From assembly GCA_013076295.1 (NCBI GenBank), contig RQOL01000374.1, positions 2,222,743-2,286,742 on the forward strand: a DNA stretch of 64,000 nt. Reading direction: 5' to 3'. The position numbers were made by a program, and so were the translations under genes. Source of the stretch: Sanderia malayensis. Lineage: Eukaryota > Cnidaria > Scyphozoa > Semaeostomeae > Pelagiidae. This document shows positions 10,481-23,400 of the stretch, one piece after another. Below the pieces are notes generated by a model, which was not told the origin of the DNA, ran no database searches, and saw nothing but the letters and a program-made list of their open reading frames with translations. The number at the start of each line of letters is the position of its first letter. Position 1 is the stretch's first letter.

Positions 10481-10765
10481 GAATGCAGCGCACGAAGTGC
10501 GCCCTATCAGTCAATGTTTCTTGATAATAGATAGACAGGCGAGCGCAGCGAGCTAACTTATTGTACGTGGGGTTGAAAGAGGCATGAGCGAAGCGAATGC
10601 AGCGCACAAAGTGCGCCCTATCAGTCAATGTTTCTTGATAATAGATAAACAGGAGAGCGCAGCGAGCTAACCCATTGTACGTGGGGTTGAAAGAGGCATG
10701 AGCAAAGCGAATGCAGCACACGAAGTGCGCCCTATCAGTCAATGTTTCTTGATAATATACAACAT
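10466..10765. repeat. GC-rich palindromic tandem array, locus 1
   Basis: About three units of roughly 115 bp, each with GGCATGAGCG.AAGCGAATGCA, the palindrome GCGCACGAAGTGCGC, CTATCAGTCAATGTTTCTTG, GAGCGCAGCGAGCTAAC and GTACGTGGGGTTGAAAG. The same units occur at 26694-27060, 43590-43945 (opposite strand) and, partly, 49042-49130. The array stands out from its AT-rich surroundings. Confidence 0.9.
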
Positions 10766-11700
10766 ATATATTAGATGTAGTGTGATACAAGATAGTATTG
10801 CATGATTGTATATATATATAGTATCATACAGTATAGTATTGCATGGTCATGTATAGTATTTTTGAGTATGATGTAGCATTGTATTTATAATTTTATTTTT
10901 CATGTTGCATTGAATAGTATGTTCAAGCAGTTTTTTAAGTCTTTGTAGGCAATCATATGTTCTCCAATTTGTTAATATATTTCTATACTTTGTAGTATAG
11001 AAATATTGTTAATATATTTTTATACTTTATACTTTGTAGTACCCTTCATTGATAAATACACAGAGAATGAAGAAGATGCATGATTGATGATAGAATATTT
11101 AGAACACACAACAAAGGTTGAAAGGAGATGACTTCAACTTATAAATTTTATAGTTGCAACTAAAACTGTATAGGTATCTTACAACATAAATGTACTATTT
11201 ATCTGAATATAATTTACCAGTGAAGCGTGCAACATTACATATGCTTCTCTTGAAAAGTCTTCATTTTCTGTAGTCATTTCTCATAACTAAATTTCACACT
11301 ATCAGGCCACTACCAGGGTATTTCCACCACACATTCTAACAATATTTACGCATTCTGTGACATTTCCAGGTGGCATCGATTTCAGTTATCTATATTTTAT
11401 TATACGAGGCCATCTTCAATCTGTTGCCATGGTGTTCATATTCAAAATTATCTTCACAACGCAACGCGCCAAAAATATTTTCCGTTCGTGTTCATCACTG
11501 TCAAAAGTAGAGCCACAAGTCAAGAGGTAAATTGTTTTTAACTCATTACTAATAATTTATACTTTTACATATTAATAAAGACATTTACAAATAATACCCA
11601 AATTTTTTATTACATGCACAACTATTTCCATGTATTTAATCACTGATGATATTCCTTTTCCAGTCTTCGTTTAATTTCTCAATTGTTTTCGGTGAACCTT
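10766..11700. other. No gene recognised
   Basis: AT-rich, with a GTATAGTATTG-type microsatellite to about 10880 and a short hairpin near 10980-11006. No coding frame with family resemblance. Confidence 0.5.
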
Positions 11701-11726
11701 CCTAATATTGAAGAAAAAAAATGTTG

Positions 11727-11867
11727 GTATGTACTTTCAGTTCAATGTTACTTGGATAATGGATAATGAGTTTCTCCATTACTATTGTCTTCACTAAGCA
11801 TATGTATAACTTACTACTTACCATATAAATCACAGTCATCTTATTATTTTTCCAGTATTTGCAGTTT
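11727..11867. repeat. Outlying unit of the 178-bp tandem repeat, cut by a LINE
   Basis: This unit (GGTATGTACTTTCAGTTCAATG ... TTTTTCCAGTATTTGCAGTTT) matches those at 15140-16180 and stops exactly where the LINE tail begins. The other side of the interrupted unit resumes at 15096 with AGTTTGGCAGTTGCC. AGTTT (11863-11867 and 15096-15100) is the likely target duplication. Confidence 0.85.
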
Positions 11868-12018
11868 ATAATAATAATAATAATAATAAAAGGCATTTAT
11901 ATTGCGCCATTTATCCCCACGGCTCAAAGGCGCATTATATAATTTACATAAAACTAATAAGGTGATATCATATAAAGTAATTACAAGGAATGCTAAGAAT
12001 TATTGGTAAAAATAAAAC

Positions 12019-13430
12019 CTAATCAAAATATTCATTAAACAAATGTGTCTTCAGTCTACACTTAAAAGTTTCTAAAGAATCCGTTGCTCTCAATGCATAT
12101 GGCAGTTTGTTCCAAAGATGAGGAGAGGCACTTATAAAGGCACGATCTCCAGCTGTCACAAGCTTTGTCCTTGATGTTTCAATTTTCAACTTATCATCAG
12201 TAGATCTTGTCCTTCTTGCTGCTGTTTTTAATGTGACCAACTCAGTAAGGTATTTTGGTGCAAGATTGTTGATGCATTTGTAAGTTAATACTATAATCTT
12301 GTATTTGATCCTGTGTGTTATTGGCAACCAGTGGAGTTGTTTTAACACTGGGGTTATGTGACAATGTCTGTTCGCACCGGTCAAAATCCTGGCAGCGGAA
12401 TTCTGAATTTTTTGCAACTTTTGTAACTCAGACACTGGCAAACCATATAAGAAAGAATTGTTGCAATCTAGCCTAGATGTGACGAAGGCATGGATGGCTT
12501 TTTCAGCAGCTTCCTTTGTAAAATACTTCCGAGCTAGGCGGATATTATACAGGTAGTACCTAGCTGAGCTGCACAGAGAGTTGACATGTGACTTAAGTGA
12601 CAAATTTGTATCAAAAAGCACCAAGATTTCGTACTTTTTCACTTGGTTTAATTGCAGTGTTTCCAATATTTATCAACAGATTTGGCAGTTTTGCACATTG
12701 TTTTCGCGTTCCTGCCAACAAGAGTCCAGTTTTATCTCCATTTAATTTTAGCCTGTTTGTTAGCATCCAGGACTGAATTTCTTGGACACACCCTTCAATT
12801 TGCTGTATTGAGAGAGTTGCACATTCAGGAGTTGGAGAAAATGACATATAAAGTTGTGTGTCATCAGCATAGAGGTGGAACTTCATGCCTCTGTTTCGAA
12901 CAATATCTCCTAAGGGTAACGTATACACCAGAAAAAGTAACGGACCCAGCACTGATCCTTGTGGAACACCACAAGATAGAGGCACCTGTTTTGATTTTTC
13001 ATCTTTAACTTTAACCATTTGAAAACGATTTTCTAGGTATGAAACAAACCATTTCAAAGCTTCCCCTTTAATTCCACATCTATTGGAAAGTCTCTCAAGT
13101 AATACAGAATGGTTGACTGTATCAAACGCCGCTGAAAGATCTAACAAAACAAGAATAGAGACTTTTTGTTTATCCATTGCCATCAGTAAGTCATTTTGAA
13201 CTCTCAGTAATGCTGTTTCTGTACTATGTCCCTCTCTATATGCCGATTGCAGTGGCTCAAAAAGATCATTTTCCACCATATGCTGAACTAATTGATTTGC
13301 AACTGCTCTCTCGATGAGCTTTTAGGCATAAGCCAAATTGGAAACTGGTCTGAAGTTGGCATTTATAATTTCTAGTCCCGCCTTTTTCAAATGTGGGTTT
13401 AATATAGCTAATTTGAAACGGTCTGGCATA
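12019..13430 (-). pseudogene. LINE reverse transcriptase and C-terminal region
   Basis: The 222-codon frame from 13279 carries reverse transcriptase motifs in order: LLDLSAAFDTVNH (first catalytic Asp), GVPQGSVLGPLLF, and YADDTQLY (the catalytic Asp pair). A second frame (12666-12019) gives the thumb/C-terminal part, ending SPHLWNKLPYALRATDSLET and FKCRLKTHLF. Upstream, codons to about 13430 continue the palm region but contain an in-frame stop near 13322. The two frames meet at about 12660 with a shift. The protein copies LINE RNA into DNA at the nicked target; this copy cannot make it intact. The catalytic residues are kept, so decay is recent to moderate. Confidence 0.9.
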
Positions 13431-13526
13431 GCTGATGTCTGAAGTGACGTGTTAATTATTAGAGTTGCGATTTTTACAAAAGGTCCCCCACAACGCCTCA
13501 AAATCCATGTTTGCAGTGGATCTAGA

Positions 13527-15095
13527 TCACATGTTGTTATTGGTGATTTTTTTTATAAGTTTTTCAACATTATCTTCAGACAAGTGACAAAACGTAGTCA
13601 TTTGGGTCTTATATTTGGGTTCTTCTGGTACAACTTTATTATTTTCATCCAAATTCATGGCCAGATCAAGATGATTTTGAATCTCTTCTATTTTCCCAAC
13701 AAAGAAATCAACAAATTCATTTGCAAGCTGAAGAGTCGAGTCATGTTTTGGAAGGGGAGACTCTGTCTTTTTATTCAGCATATTGTTCAGAACCTTGAAT
13801 AATCCTTTTGTACTGTGTGAATTTTCCATCACTAAATTAGAATCAAATGCTGTGTCCGAATCTTCCAACAGTTTTCTTAGCTTAAGTTTTTGCTTAACAA
13901 ATTTGTCTCTATCAACAGCTGACTTTGTTCTCCTCCACCGTCTCTCAAGTCGTCTCCTCTTCTTCTTTTCTTCCCTCAAGTCATCGGTGAAACCTCGATG
14001 CTTATTTCGAATGGTAATAATTTTATCCTGTTCAGGTGCATGTTTATCAAGGATCTTACATAAAGTGCTATCATACGCTGTAACAAGAGTATCAATGCCA
14101 GTCAACTGCTGCAATGGTACAAATGCATCACAAAGATCAGAATTAAACTTCTCAAAATTAATCTGAGTAAGCTTTCTGAAAGTTACTTTTTTCACTTCTT
14201 TAGCTGGTTTTCCAAGGGATAGATGGCATTTTATCGAGAAATGATCCGAAATTTTGTAATCTACCTTTACATTTCTTACAAAATTGGACGATGATCTGGT
14301 GATAATCAAATCCAATGTGTGTCCATTTTCATGTGTAGGGTCATGAACATGCTGATTAAGATCATATGTAAACAGTATATCCATGAATTGAGACACTTCG
14401 GCATTATTTCTATCATTTAAATTGAAATTGAAATCCCCAGCAATTACTACATCATAAGTTGAAACATCATGTCTATCCAATATGCTTGTGAAGTCATCAA
14501 AGAAAACTGAGATTGGGACAAATTGACCATCATTTGGATTTGTACCATGACGATAAATAACAATCAACTCACATGAAGTGTTTTCAAATGACACACAAGC
14601 ATCCATGTACTCCATTGACTGAGTAATTCCTTGACTCTTTATGTCAACACTTATACTGCTTTTGTAAACCATGGCCACACCGCCCCCTCTCCTGTTTTCA
14701 CGGGCCTGATGCTTAATTTCATAGCCATCAGGTACTAGTCTATTTACCACAACATTATCCTGTGAAGAAAGCCATGTCTCAGTAATTATTAGCATGTCAG
14801 CATCATTATCAACAATGTAGTGTCTGATCTCAGCAACCTTATTTTTCACCGATCTTGCATTAATCATATAGCATGAAAATGGAGAAGTTGGTTTCAAAAA
14901 TTTGTCAAATGTGATTTTAGGAAAGTTGTGAGGGTTTCTTGATTTAATTGTTCTCGAATTGTATGTATAGGTAAAGTTTCTTGAAGTTACCCTGACTGGG
15001 ATGTTTTTCAGCACACTCCCCTTCGGACTTTGACCTATAATGGACTTTGATCCCAGGCTACATGGCCTATGGCCTAAGTTCCTCGATGAATGATG
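13527..15095 (-). pseudogene. LINE apurinic/apyrimidinic endonuclease domain
   Basis: An uninterrupted frame of more than 500 codons with the exonuclease-endonuclease-phosphatase fold motifs in order: INARSVKNK, ITETWL (metal-binding Glu), RRGGGVAMVYKS, IAGDFNFNLND (catalytic Asp and Asn), HTLDLIITR and SDHFSIKCHL (catalytic Asp-His). A basic linker follows (KKKRRRLERRWRR). The domain nicks target DNA to prime reverse transcription. The frame enters from flanking tandem repeat, so its annotated ATG at 15212 is not a real start. It ends in a stop at 13527 where the reading frame shifts before the RT region, so I call it a pseudogene although the domain itself is intact. Confidence 0.9.
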
Positions 15096-16180
15096 AGTTT
15101 GGCAGTTGCCCTGCCCGATTTTTATTTCGTTTAGCACATTTTCGGTATGTACTTTCAGTTCAATGTTACTTGGATAATGAGTTTCTCCATTACTATTGTC
15201 TTCACTAAGCATATGTATAACTTACTACTTACCATATAAATCACAATCATCTCATTATTTTTCCAGTATTTGCAGTTTGGCAGTTGCCCTGCTCGATTTT
15301 TATTTCGTTTAGCATATTTTCGGTATGTACTTTCAGTTCAATGTTACTTGGATAATGAGATTCTCCATTACTATTTTCTTCACTAAGCATATGTATAACT
15401 TACTACTTACCATTTCAATCACAATTATCTTATTCTCTTTCCAGTATTTGCAGTTTGGCAGTTGCCCTGCTTGATTTTTATTTTGTTTATCACATTTTCG
15501 GTATGTACTTTCACTTCAATGTTACTTGGATAATGAGTTTCTCCATTACTATTGTCTTCACTAAGCATATGTATAACTTACTACTTACCATATAAATCAC
15601 AATCATCTCATTATTTTTCCAGTATTTGCAGTTTGGCAGTTGCCCTACTCGATTTTTATTTCGTTTAGCACATTTTCGGTATGTACTTTCAGTTCAATGT
15701 TACTTGGATAATGAGATTCTCCATTACTATTTTCTTCACTAAGCATATGTATAACTTACTACTTACCATTTCAATCACAATTATCTTATTCTCTTTCCAG
15801 TATTTACAGTTTGGTAGTTGGCCTTTTATCCTTTCATTTTTTACATTGTTCAGATTTCGGTATGTACTTTTCTTTCAATGTTACTCAGATAATGAAAGTC
15901 TCCATTACTTTTATGTTCACCAACCATATGTACAACTTACTACTGCATTTAAATCACAATTCTCTTCTTCTTTTTCAGTATTTGCAGTTTAGCTGTTGAC
16001 ATCTCATTTTTTTCAGATTTTTGGGTATGTACTTTTCTTTCAATATTATTTAGATAATGAAATTTTCCATTACTATTATGTTTACCAACCATATGTATAA
16101 CTTACTACTTGCTAATTAAATCACTAGTATGTTATTGCTTTTTCACTATTTGCAGTTTAGCAGTTGTCCTTTGATTTTGT
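15096..16180. repeat. 178-bp tandem repeat with splice-site-like boundaries
   Basis: About six head-to-tail units; the marker TTCGGTATGT falls at 15141, 15319, 15497 and 15675 (exactly 178 apart), then at about 15856 and 16021 in more diverged units. Each of the better-kept units holds TTTTTCCAGTATTTGCAG, then a 47-base segment (TTTGGCAGTTGCCCT...), then GTATGT. The 47-base segment thus sits between a good 3' splice site and a good 5' splice site. Similarity decreases towards 16180. Confidence 0.9.
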
Positions 16181-16275
16181 ACCAGTACAACTTCATGCAA
16201 ACATGTTCTGTTTTTCACACACCAATTATCCTTATTAAAGAAAAACAACTATAATTTGTTTGCTTTAAGGTTATT

Positions 16276-16872
16276 ATGACTTCAAGGTTTGCAAGTGCAA
16301 CCAAAAAGCCTGAGCCACAAAAAAATGATCATCTGGCTTGGTGATGAAGCGAAAGTAATTATAGCAAATATATATACATTCATAATTAATCAGTTTTTTT
16401 GCACAATTCACAATAATTAATTCATATTTCATGGTTATTGTTTTCGTGGAAAATTATTTCATTGTTTGCTTTTGTATCCTAGGAAATAACGTACAAAGAC
16501 ATTTTCAGTCTGAAGAGGGAATGTGCTGCCCAATTCAAAGAATTGGGCAGCACAAAAAATTCTCCCTCCATGACAAGGAAGGGAGAAGACTCCCCGCCAA
16601 AGAAATAGTGTAAGTATACCTTCTGTATTTGAAGCTCAGTTGTTCAATTGATATCTTTCAAATATTGCATAATATCCTTTCACCAAAAAAACAACCTATA
16701 ACATAATTGTGTATTCACAGATCACAGAAGGAGGCCTTTGATTGGCAAAGGCCAAAGAAAGGCCAAAAATGAGAAAAAGGGTGGGAAGGCCACCAAAGAA
16801 TTCTCACGAGCATTGATGGTGGCCATGCCCACCCAAAGGGCCGCAAAAATTATGCAGGACATGTGTAAATGA
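16276..16872 (+). CDS. Possible exons of an unknown spliced gene
   Basis: Three short stretches look coding: ATG at 16276 (TSRFASATKKPEPQKNDHLA), a segment after TTGTATCCTAG at 16482 (EITYKDIFSLKRECAAQFKE, ending at a stop by the GTAAGT at about 16612), and a lysine-rich end after TATTCACAG (16721-16872, KEFSRALMVAMPTQRAAKIM). The splice signals are good but I could not join the three in one reading phase. A 15-bp hairpin (16522-16536 with 16540-16554) lies inside the second. Unknown function; the gene could be broken or my exon edges wrong. Confidence 0.25.
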
Positions 16873-16904
16873 ATAGTTTCCTAACTAATTTACACATGTC
16901 CTGC
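16854..16904. repeat. Perfect 17-bp inverted repeat
   Basis: Arms 16854-16870 and 16888-16904 (GCAGGACATGTGTAAAT and its reverse complement), loop of 17. A second pair nearby (GACCATGCATGAA at about 16909, TTCATGCATGGTC at about 17038) mirrors around the same area, so this may be the end of a small fold-back element. Confidence 0.8.
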
Positions 16905-17049
16905 TTTTGACCATGCATGAAAAAATAAAAACTTTTAAACCATCATAAAATTACAACTGCTGACATTAACACAAAATATTGACTAACATTATCTACTTTT
17001 CATATCCAAAATTTGAAAAACATTTCACATTTTTTTGTTCATGCATGGT

Positions 17050-18307
17050 CAAAGTTTTATTACTATACTATTTGTTCTCATTATATGTTCCAAATGTTCT
17101 TATTTTATATGTTCCAAATGTTCCAAATTATATGTTCCAGTATTTTTAAAATTTAAATCATATTTCTAATAATTCAGAAAGCTTTATCAGTTATGAATGT
17201 TGACATGATATCGTTGCAAAACCTTCACTTAATAACTTACCCAATGCATGGTATTCACTTTCATGAATGCGATGCTGCAGTTGCACCAGGTAACGGTGGT
17301 CATTTATTCACAGTATGATTCTTTTTTAAGCGATTTTTGCAATCTAAACTCAGAAAATGAGACTGGAGTTAACACATTTTTAACAGTGAGTCAAAATACT
17401 TTATACATACTCTTATGGAAATGATTTAAGAAGATGCAGTTGGACTCTCACCATGCCTTTCCTCAATCTGCTATACTCACTGGCTATACTTGGCTGGCAT
17501 GCTATCGCCGCCATGATGTAATTCAATTTCACGTGCATTTTCTCTCTCCTACCTTTATAACAAATCTGACGGACGAAGGGGAATTCCCTTTTCACTAGCA
17601 AGTTTCCCGCCTTTTCTAACACGTGATGTGTATAAACCAATCATGGGACCTGTATGGTACAATAGAAATCCCGCCTCTAAGTATTTGCACAATTAGATTT
17701 TGCCTAATTTAATTTAGTTGTCCAAATTATAAATAGGATATCATTATATGGAATTATTTATTGCTGAGTAAGTATTATGAATGTTGTTTTTTTCTAACAA
17801 GCTATCATTATAAGCTAACAAGCTTCTTTATCGCTATTTCGCTTAATAATGTCAATAATTTTTGCTCTTCTTTCCATGCTTTTCATGGCAAGAACAGGTT
17901 GTTATTCAGGCATCATATTTTTATTAAATATTTCAAGTTTATAACTATCCTAATTTCTCTTTCGCTTCTCACCATAGTTTTAAAAGACACAATGCCCACT
18001 TTGATTGATTTTAAAATAACGGACACCTCTCTTTAACAAACTTCTTTCCATTACTGGTATCTGATTTTCATCAGATACCAGAACCAGAACATGATATTTT
18101 CGTTCTTAAATGATTTGTAAATGTAACCCATGTGCAGCGAGTTACTCTTTACCATGGATAAAAACATCATTTTTGTTTTATGCATCTGGAATATATGAAC
18201 AAACATTTATGGCGCCGTTTTTAACAAATTTACAACCAAATTTGTTGAATTCTTAACAACTGCACTGTATTCAACAAGTTAATTTTCATTGCGTACAGGT
18301 TTTAGGT
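17050..18307. other. No gene recognised
   Basis: AT-rich sequence with a 12-bp hairpin at 18054-18081. Open frames here show no motif or conservation clue. Confidence 0.5.
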
Positions 18308-19295
18308 TCGTTTTTCGTTATTCGCCCTCGGTTGCAGCAGGTACTTTTGGAGAAGACGCGTGTTTTTGTTTTGCACACAAAGGGCGCCTTTCAAAGTGTT
18401 TAAGAGCTCAATTTTCTTTGTAAAGAGCTGCTAATTGTTTCAAAGACCCTAGAGAGTTGCAGGAAACAATTGGGAACACAGGTGATAGCTTTGTTTAGTA
18501 TTTTGAGTTGAAATAGTTGTAGTTTTTGTAGTAGGCGTTGCTTCGGCATGCTTGCAACACTTAGGCCCAATGAAAACAAAGTCAAAGTTATGAATTTTTC
18601 AGGCCCTATTTGCACGATTTTCCCCATTTAAGCTTTCCACAAGTGTTTGTATGTTTGTATGGTAGGTATAGTAGGTATAGTAGGTTTTTATAGTAGGCAT
18701 AGTATGTATAGTATGTTTTTATAGTATGTATAGTAGGTATAGTATGTATAGTATGTTTTTATAGTAGGTATAGTAGGTATAGTATTTTTTTATAGTAGGT
18801 ATAGTATGTATAGTATCTTTTATAGTAGGTATAGTAGGTATAGTATGTAAGTATAGTAGGTATAGTATGTTGGTATAGTATGTAGGTATAGTATGTAGGT
18901 ATGGTATGTAGTATAGTATGATTTTATAGTAGGTATAGTATGTTGGTATAGTATGTATGTATGTATGTATGTATGTATGTATGTATGTATGTATGTATGT
19001 ATGTATGTATGTATGGGCATGAGCGGGAGCAAATGCAGCGCGCAAAGCGCGCCAACCAGATTAAGCTTTGTTTACTTCACGGGCTTTGGGGAGGGAGCGA
19101 AGCGACCGAACCCGGCTCATGTTTGTATGTATGTATGTATGTATGTATGTATGTATGTATGTATGTATGTATGTATGTATGTATGTATGTATGTATGTAT
19201 GTATGTATGTATGTATGTATGTATGTATGTATGTATGTATGTATGTATGTATGTATGTATGTATGGGCATGAGCGTCAGCGAATGCAGCGCACGA
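18308..19295. repeat. Interspersed repeat B with (ATGT)n (copy 2)
   Basis: Nearly identical to 9501-10480, differing mainly in microsatellite length and a few single bases. It ends GAATGCAGCGCACGA, inside the first unit of the GC-rich palindromic array, and is then followed by unrelated sequence. The left edge falls in CGTTTTTCGTTATTCGCCC, so copy 2 lacks repeat A. Confidence 0.9.
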
Positions 19296-19519
19296 TTATG
19301 CCATATATCAAGCGTCGATCTGGGGAAGCTCTTCAAGGACTGTCATTGGAGCTCCAGATCCCAGAAACTGGGGTTGGATTCTTAAGGATGAACGCTGAAG
19401 ACCCTACTGGACCGACTTACCAGATGCAAGTAAAGCAATTTCTGTACTGGTTAAGTGTGGATACCAATCAGATAGACCATGCAGAACGAACCGCTGCAAG
19501 TGCACGGCTCTGGGCGTGA
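19296..19519 (+). CDS. Unknown coding fragment after repeat B
   Basis: From the repeat boundary the frame reads MPYIKRRSGEALQGLSLELQ ... QMQVKQFLYWLSVDTNQIDH and stops at 19519. Composition and codon variety look coding, but I do not recognise a family. It could be the last exon of a gene whose upstream part was displaced by the repeat insertion. Confidence 0.25.
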
Positions 19520-20449
19520 GCTGTACAACGATGTGTGGTTGGGGAGGGATTTGTGACGAAGACGATTGATGATATTAATTGTACTGTATGTATATAGTTC
19601 ATTTCATTATTAACCTCTTTAGCATTAGGGCACCATTATGGAAATTGATCAAATCATAGAGACATTAAATTTCTCATTTTTTAATTGGATGCTCGTATCA
19701 CCAGAACATGTTTGTTTTACTTTATCTTCACAGTCAAAGCTGTGTCCCTTATATGTAAATTTCAAGTTGTCAAATCCATTCCAAATTTTCTAGATGTGTA
19801 TGTCTCTTAAATTTAATAATTTTCATAATGATGGTTTTATATACGATGGCGAATGATGCTTAAATTTGCGTTGCGATGCGATTGCCGCCCCTGGAAACGT
19901 TATATACAATCTGTATCTTTTATTAGGAAAATAGGGGTCTTCCACCTATTTCCATTATTTTATTAATTCAATAAGAAAGAAAAACGTAACTGCGAACGCC
20001 CTGACTTGATTATTTTGAATATTTGATTATTTACAATTCCGCAAATGACGTCATAAATGACTGAATAATTCGGCCTCCCCAAAGTTGGGGAATACGCACC
20101 CCAATGCGCTGGCTACCCTTCTAAATCTCAATTACTGTGGTATTGTAGCATTTTCCCAAAGTTTCATGAAATAGTCACCATTTGCACAAAACATTTCGGA
20201 AGAGAGCAGATTCATGACATTCCATTTGCACAAAACATAGAACAATTGGTCGTAACCCATCGGACTAGATTGGCTGTATCTATGAAGAAATTGCATGGGA
20301 AGAGGGGACTTATTATTTGAAGATCTTACACATATAGTCGCCTGGATTTGCATAGAAATCTTACAAATTGTGAAAAAAGCAAGAAAAGTGGCAAAGTTAT
20401 AGTTTAAAATATGCTTATTAATATCAGACACAGAGCCACTTCAAAAAAT

Positions 20450-23400
20450 CTTTCCTATGTCGGAAAAAGGGGGTCTGACAACCGGGGAGGTTCCCGCATA
20501 CAGAGCGAATATTCTTTTGTGGTCTTGGCTGTTTCTTATTCACTGTGGCTACTCTTTCTCCCCAAAATCCACTTTTGAACATTTCTAGATACATCTACAA
20601 GTAATTATAAATTTTGAAGCTACAAAAGTACCCTTTAATTGCCAACCGGGGGGCGCTCCGGCAAAAATGCTAATTTTGTGGTGGTTTTCGGCCATTTCTT
20701 ATTCACTGTTGCTGCTCTTTCGCCCCAAAATACCACTTTTTAAACATTTCTAGATACATTTACAACAAAATATAAATTTTGCGCATGCAAGACTACCCTA
20801 TCCCGGAAACAGGGTGTCTGAAAACTGGGGATTTCCTACATGAAGAGCTCGAATTCGTTATGGCTTCCCACTGTACCTCAATCAATGCGGCTACTGTTGT
20901 GCCCCAGCATAGCAGCTCTACAGAATTTTTGGATACATTTCCAATAAAGTTTAGGTGTAAGAACTTATTGCTCGTTTTAGTATATTCATCATATTTTTGT
21001 GACGTCGGAAATAGAATGTACGGTACCTCGCGCTTCACCAGGGATTGATTTTTACATGTGGTTTTCTTGTATTACCACTGATAACCCAAGATGGCAATGC
21101 CCAAATAGTGGATTCGTTTTCGTAAACTAAACTAAACTGAACTAGACTAAATAACCAAAAATTATGATTTGCTTAAATTTATTTGTTCAATACAGTATCA
21201 GTATTTACGAGTCACAGTCTCCTCCACATTGACAGAGAGCCATGCATCTCAATGCTGCTTTGACACACTGCAATGTCCGACTTGCAGTTTCCAGTTGATG
21301 TTTGATATAGGGGACAAATGCATTACCCCATAGTCATCGAAGGTTTTGGCATTTGCTGGTCGTATCATATTGACAATGACAGCCCCATCTAGGATTACAG
21401 CATCGGCTGGAGGGGACTCTATCTTTGACTCTCCGCAATTGTCTAGACATTCTAAAAGATAAGCTTTTTTACAAGATCGAAGCTTTCCATGCTGAGATAA
21501 TGAGGGAGGACATGATTGATTCTTGTGTTAAAAGAATGCATCCAAATTGCCATCTCTTGTTTGACAAGCTATGAATAATCGGGAGAACAAGGAGCAATCA
21601 CTATGAAGTGATGCAATGTTTAGTTTCGCTGTAGAACTTCCCCTTGAAGAAGTTAGCCTGAAAAATGGGAGCTTGTTTTTTTGTGATGGTATCTTGGAGT
21701 GGCTTCCTTTGTTCGACTAATCTGTCAGCAACAAAATTATGATATTGTGATTGACCCAACAGATGTTACAGCATCTTCTCCTAAGATATCCCTGTTATCT
21801 AAGCGAAGCAAGTCATTGCTCTCTTCTAAAAAGGGATTGCCCATATCAGTTATTGTTGCAGTGAGAGATTTTACTTTTTTAACAAAATCTTTCTGGATTC
21901 CCTCAAACTGATCATAGTGACGCATGTCTTCCTGACGGATAATGGTGCACGAAGATGCATCAAACTCTGCAAGGAAACGAGCGATTTCGGGTCCACTTAC
22001 CATCCATTTAGTTAAAGCATCCTCATTCTGGAAGAGGCCTACCGCTCCACCATCCCCTTTGACAATGGCATTGTTTTGTTCACGCCCTTGATCAATTGCT
22101 ACTGCAGAAAAGGCATGGTTGCTTTTGTGCACTGTGAAGTGACCATCTTCAAATGCAGCTGCGACTTGTGGATGGGGCATTTTCAAGGCTGCCATATCTC
22201 TTACATGAACTGACATCCATCTTGCGTAGTTTGGATGATCTAGACTAAAAAACCACGGTGTCAGCTTCGTTATGCATTCGAGGTAAAGCTTGAAATTACC
22301 ACTTATGAGTGACCTTACAAACGAAAGTACAAGAACTTCCAACTGGAACGCTACATGCCAATACTGAAACTGCGGGCTTTCTCTCTTCTTTCTGTCTATC
22401 CATGTTTCAATAATTTCATGGTCTTGTGGAGCTGTTGTTTTGTACATCTCATAAGCTTCATGCAGAAGAAGGGCGAGTGCACTTGCTGTAATTTGATGTG
22501 CTTGCTTTGTGCGTGCAACATGGGAAACTTTGATCAATGAATCTGCAACACCAGCAGAAAATACATTTCCTTGTATAAGAGCCTCTACCCAGCCACTATT
22601 CTCTAACCAATTTGCAAACCATCTAGCACTATGACAAACTTTTGCTCCCCATATGTGTCTGGCCATTGCCACTGAATTGATTTAACAAGGGCAAACAGTG
22701 GCTGATCGTAGGTGATAACTGGCACTTGGCCTTGATTCAAATGTTGCACAGCCATTTTTGTTACACTCATTGAGTGTCTTATCATGGTAAGGCTCTTTGA
22801 GTCATCCTGAAACAAAGGCAGCATCACCGAAATTGGAGGCATGTCAAACTTCATCATTTCTGTTTGGCTGGCATGGGAGGCACCCCAGGTCACATTGCGC
22901 TCAGATGTTGTTTCTTGCAGACATGAATGTTTCATATGTTCAGGCCATCTACAACAGAAAGAATTTGCGATTACTATTGCGATTTGAAGATTATTGTGCA
23001 AATATTCAGGACAAATCAAAATTGATCTCAAATTTAATATTTCGAAAATTCATAAGTGCGGGTGTCAGTTTATCAGATAATCTGAGTGTAATTTACTTAC
23101 TTTGTCTCCTCGTCGCATATCTTTGGCCCTGTGTATCGGAGGTGTCCAGTAATCTTTGGGACAAACATGTCTCCCTTCTTAAGAGTAGCAGGGGTAACAG
23201 TTGTGTAGAACTCTGGTAATGGATGCATTCTTTTCTCCCTTGATTCAGAGTTTTGTTCGAATCCCTTTTGGCAATCGATTCCTTGTGCAGATGTAGTTGG
23301 TTGCTGAAAAAGCAATATTCTTGTGCCATGAAAAGATGTAATAGCTGTTATTGAACTCAAATTGTGATCAATATTGTCCACAGCCGCGGTCTTAAACAAG

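Larger units (their letters stand above)
11868..15095 (-). mobile_element. CR1/L2-type LINE, 5'-truncated but with endonuclease and RT
   Basis: A 3.2-kb non-LTR retrotransposon on the minus strand, inserted in a 178-bp tandem repeat unit with a probable AGTTT duplication. Its 3' end is an ATT microsatellite (TAATAATAATAA on plus, 11868-11888), with a conserved TATATAATGCGCC-like end, as in many CR1/L2 LINEs. It carries an apurinic endonuclease region (15095-13527) and a reverse transcriptase region (13430-12019), separated by a frameshift. ORF1 is absent. Confidence 0.85.

Noticed and set aside
10167..10534. Long open frames of repeated Met-Tyr-Val-Cys (also at 18953-19519 and, reversed, His-Thr-Tyr-Ile)
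   Set aside because: They are translations of the (ATGT)n microsatellite, open in several frames on both strands. Only the part after 19296 was kept, as a low-confidence fragment.
10466..10765. Bacterial contamination (GC-rich palindromes)
   Set aside because: Units occur at several places inside AT-rich animal sequence, in both orientations and nested within eukaryotic elements.
12652..13008. Plus-strand frames over the LINE (also 13449-14166)
   Set aside because: Shadows of the minus-strand LINE polyprotein, which has clear catalytic motifs.
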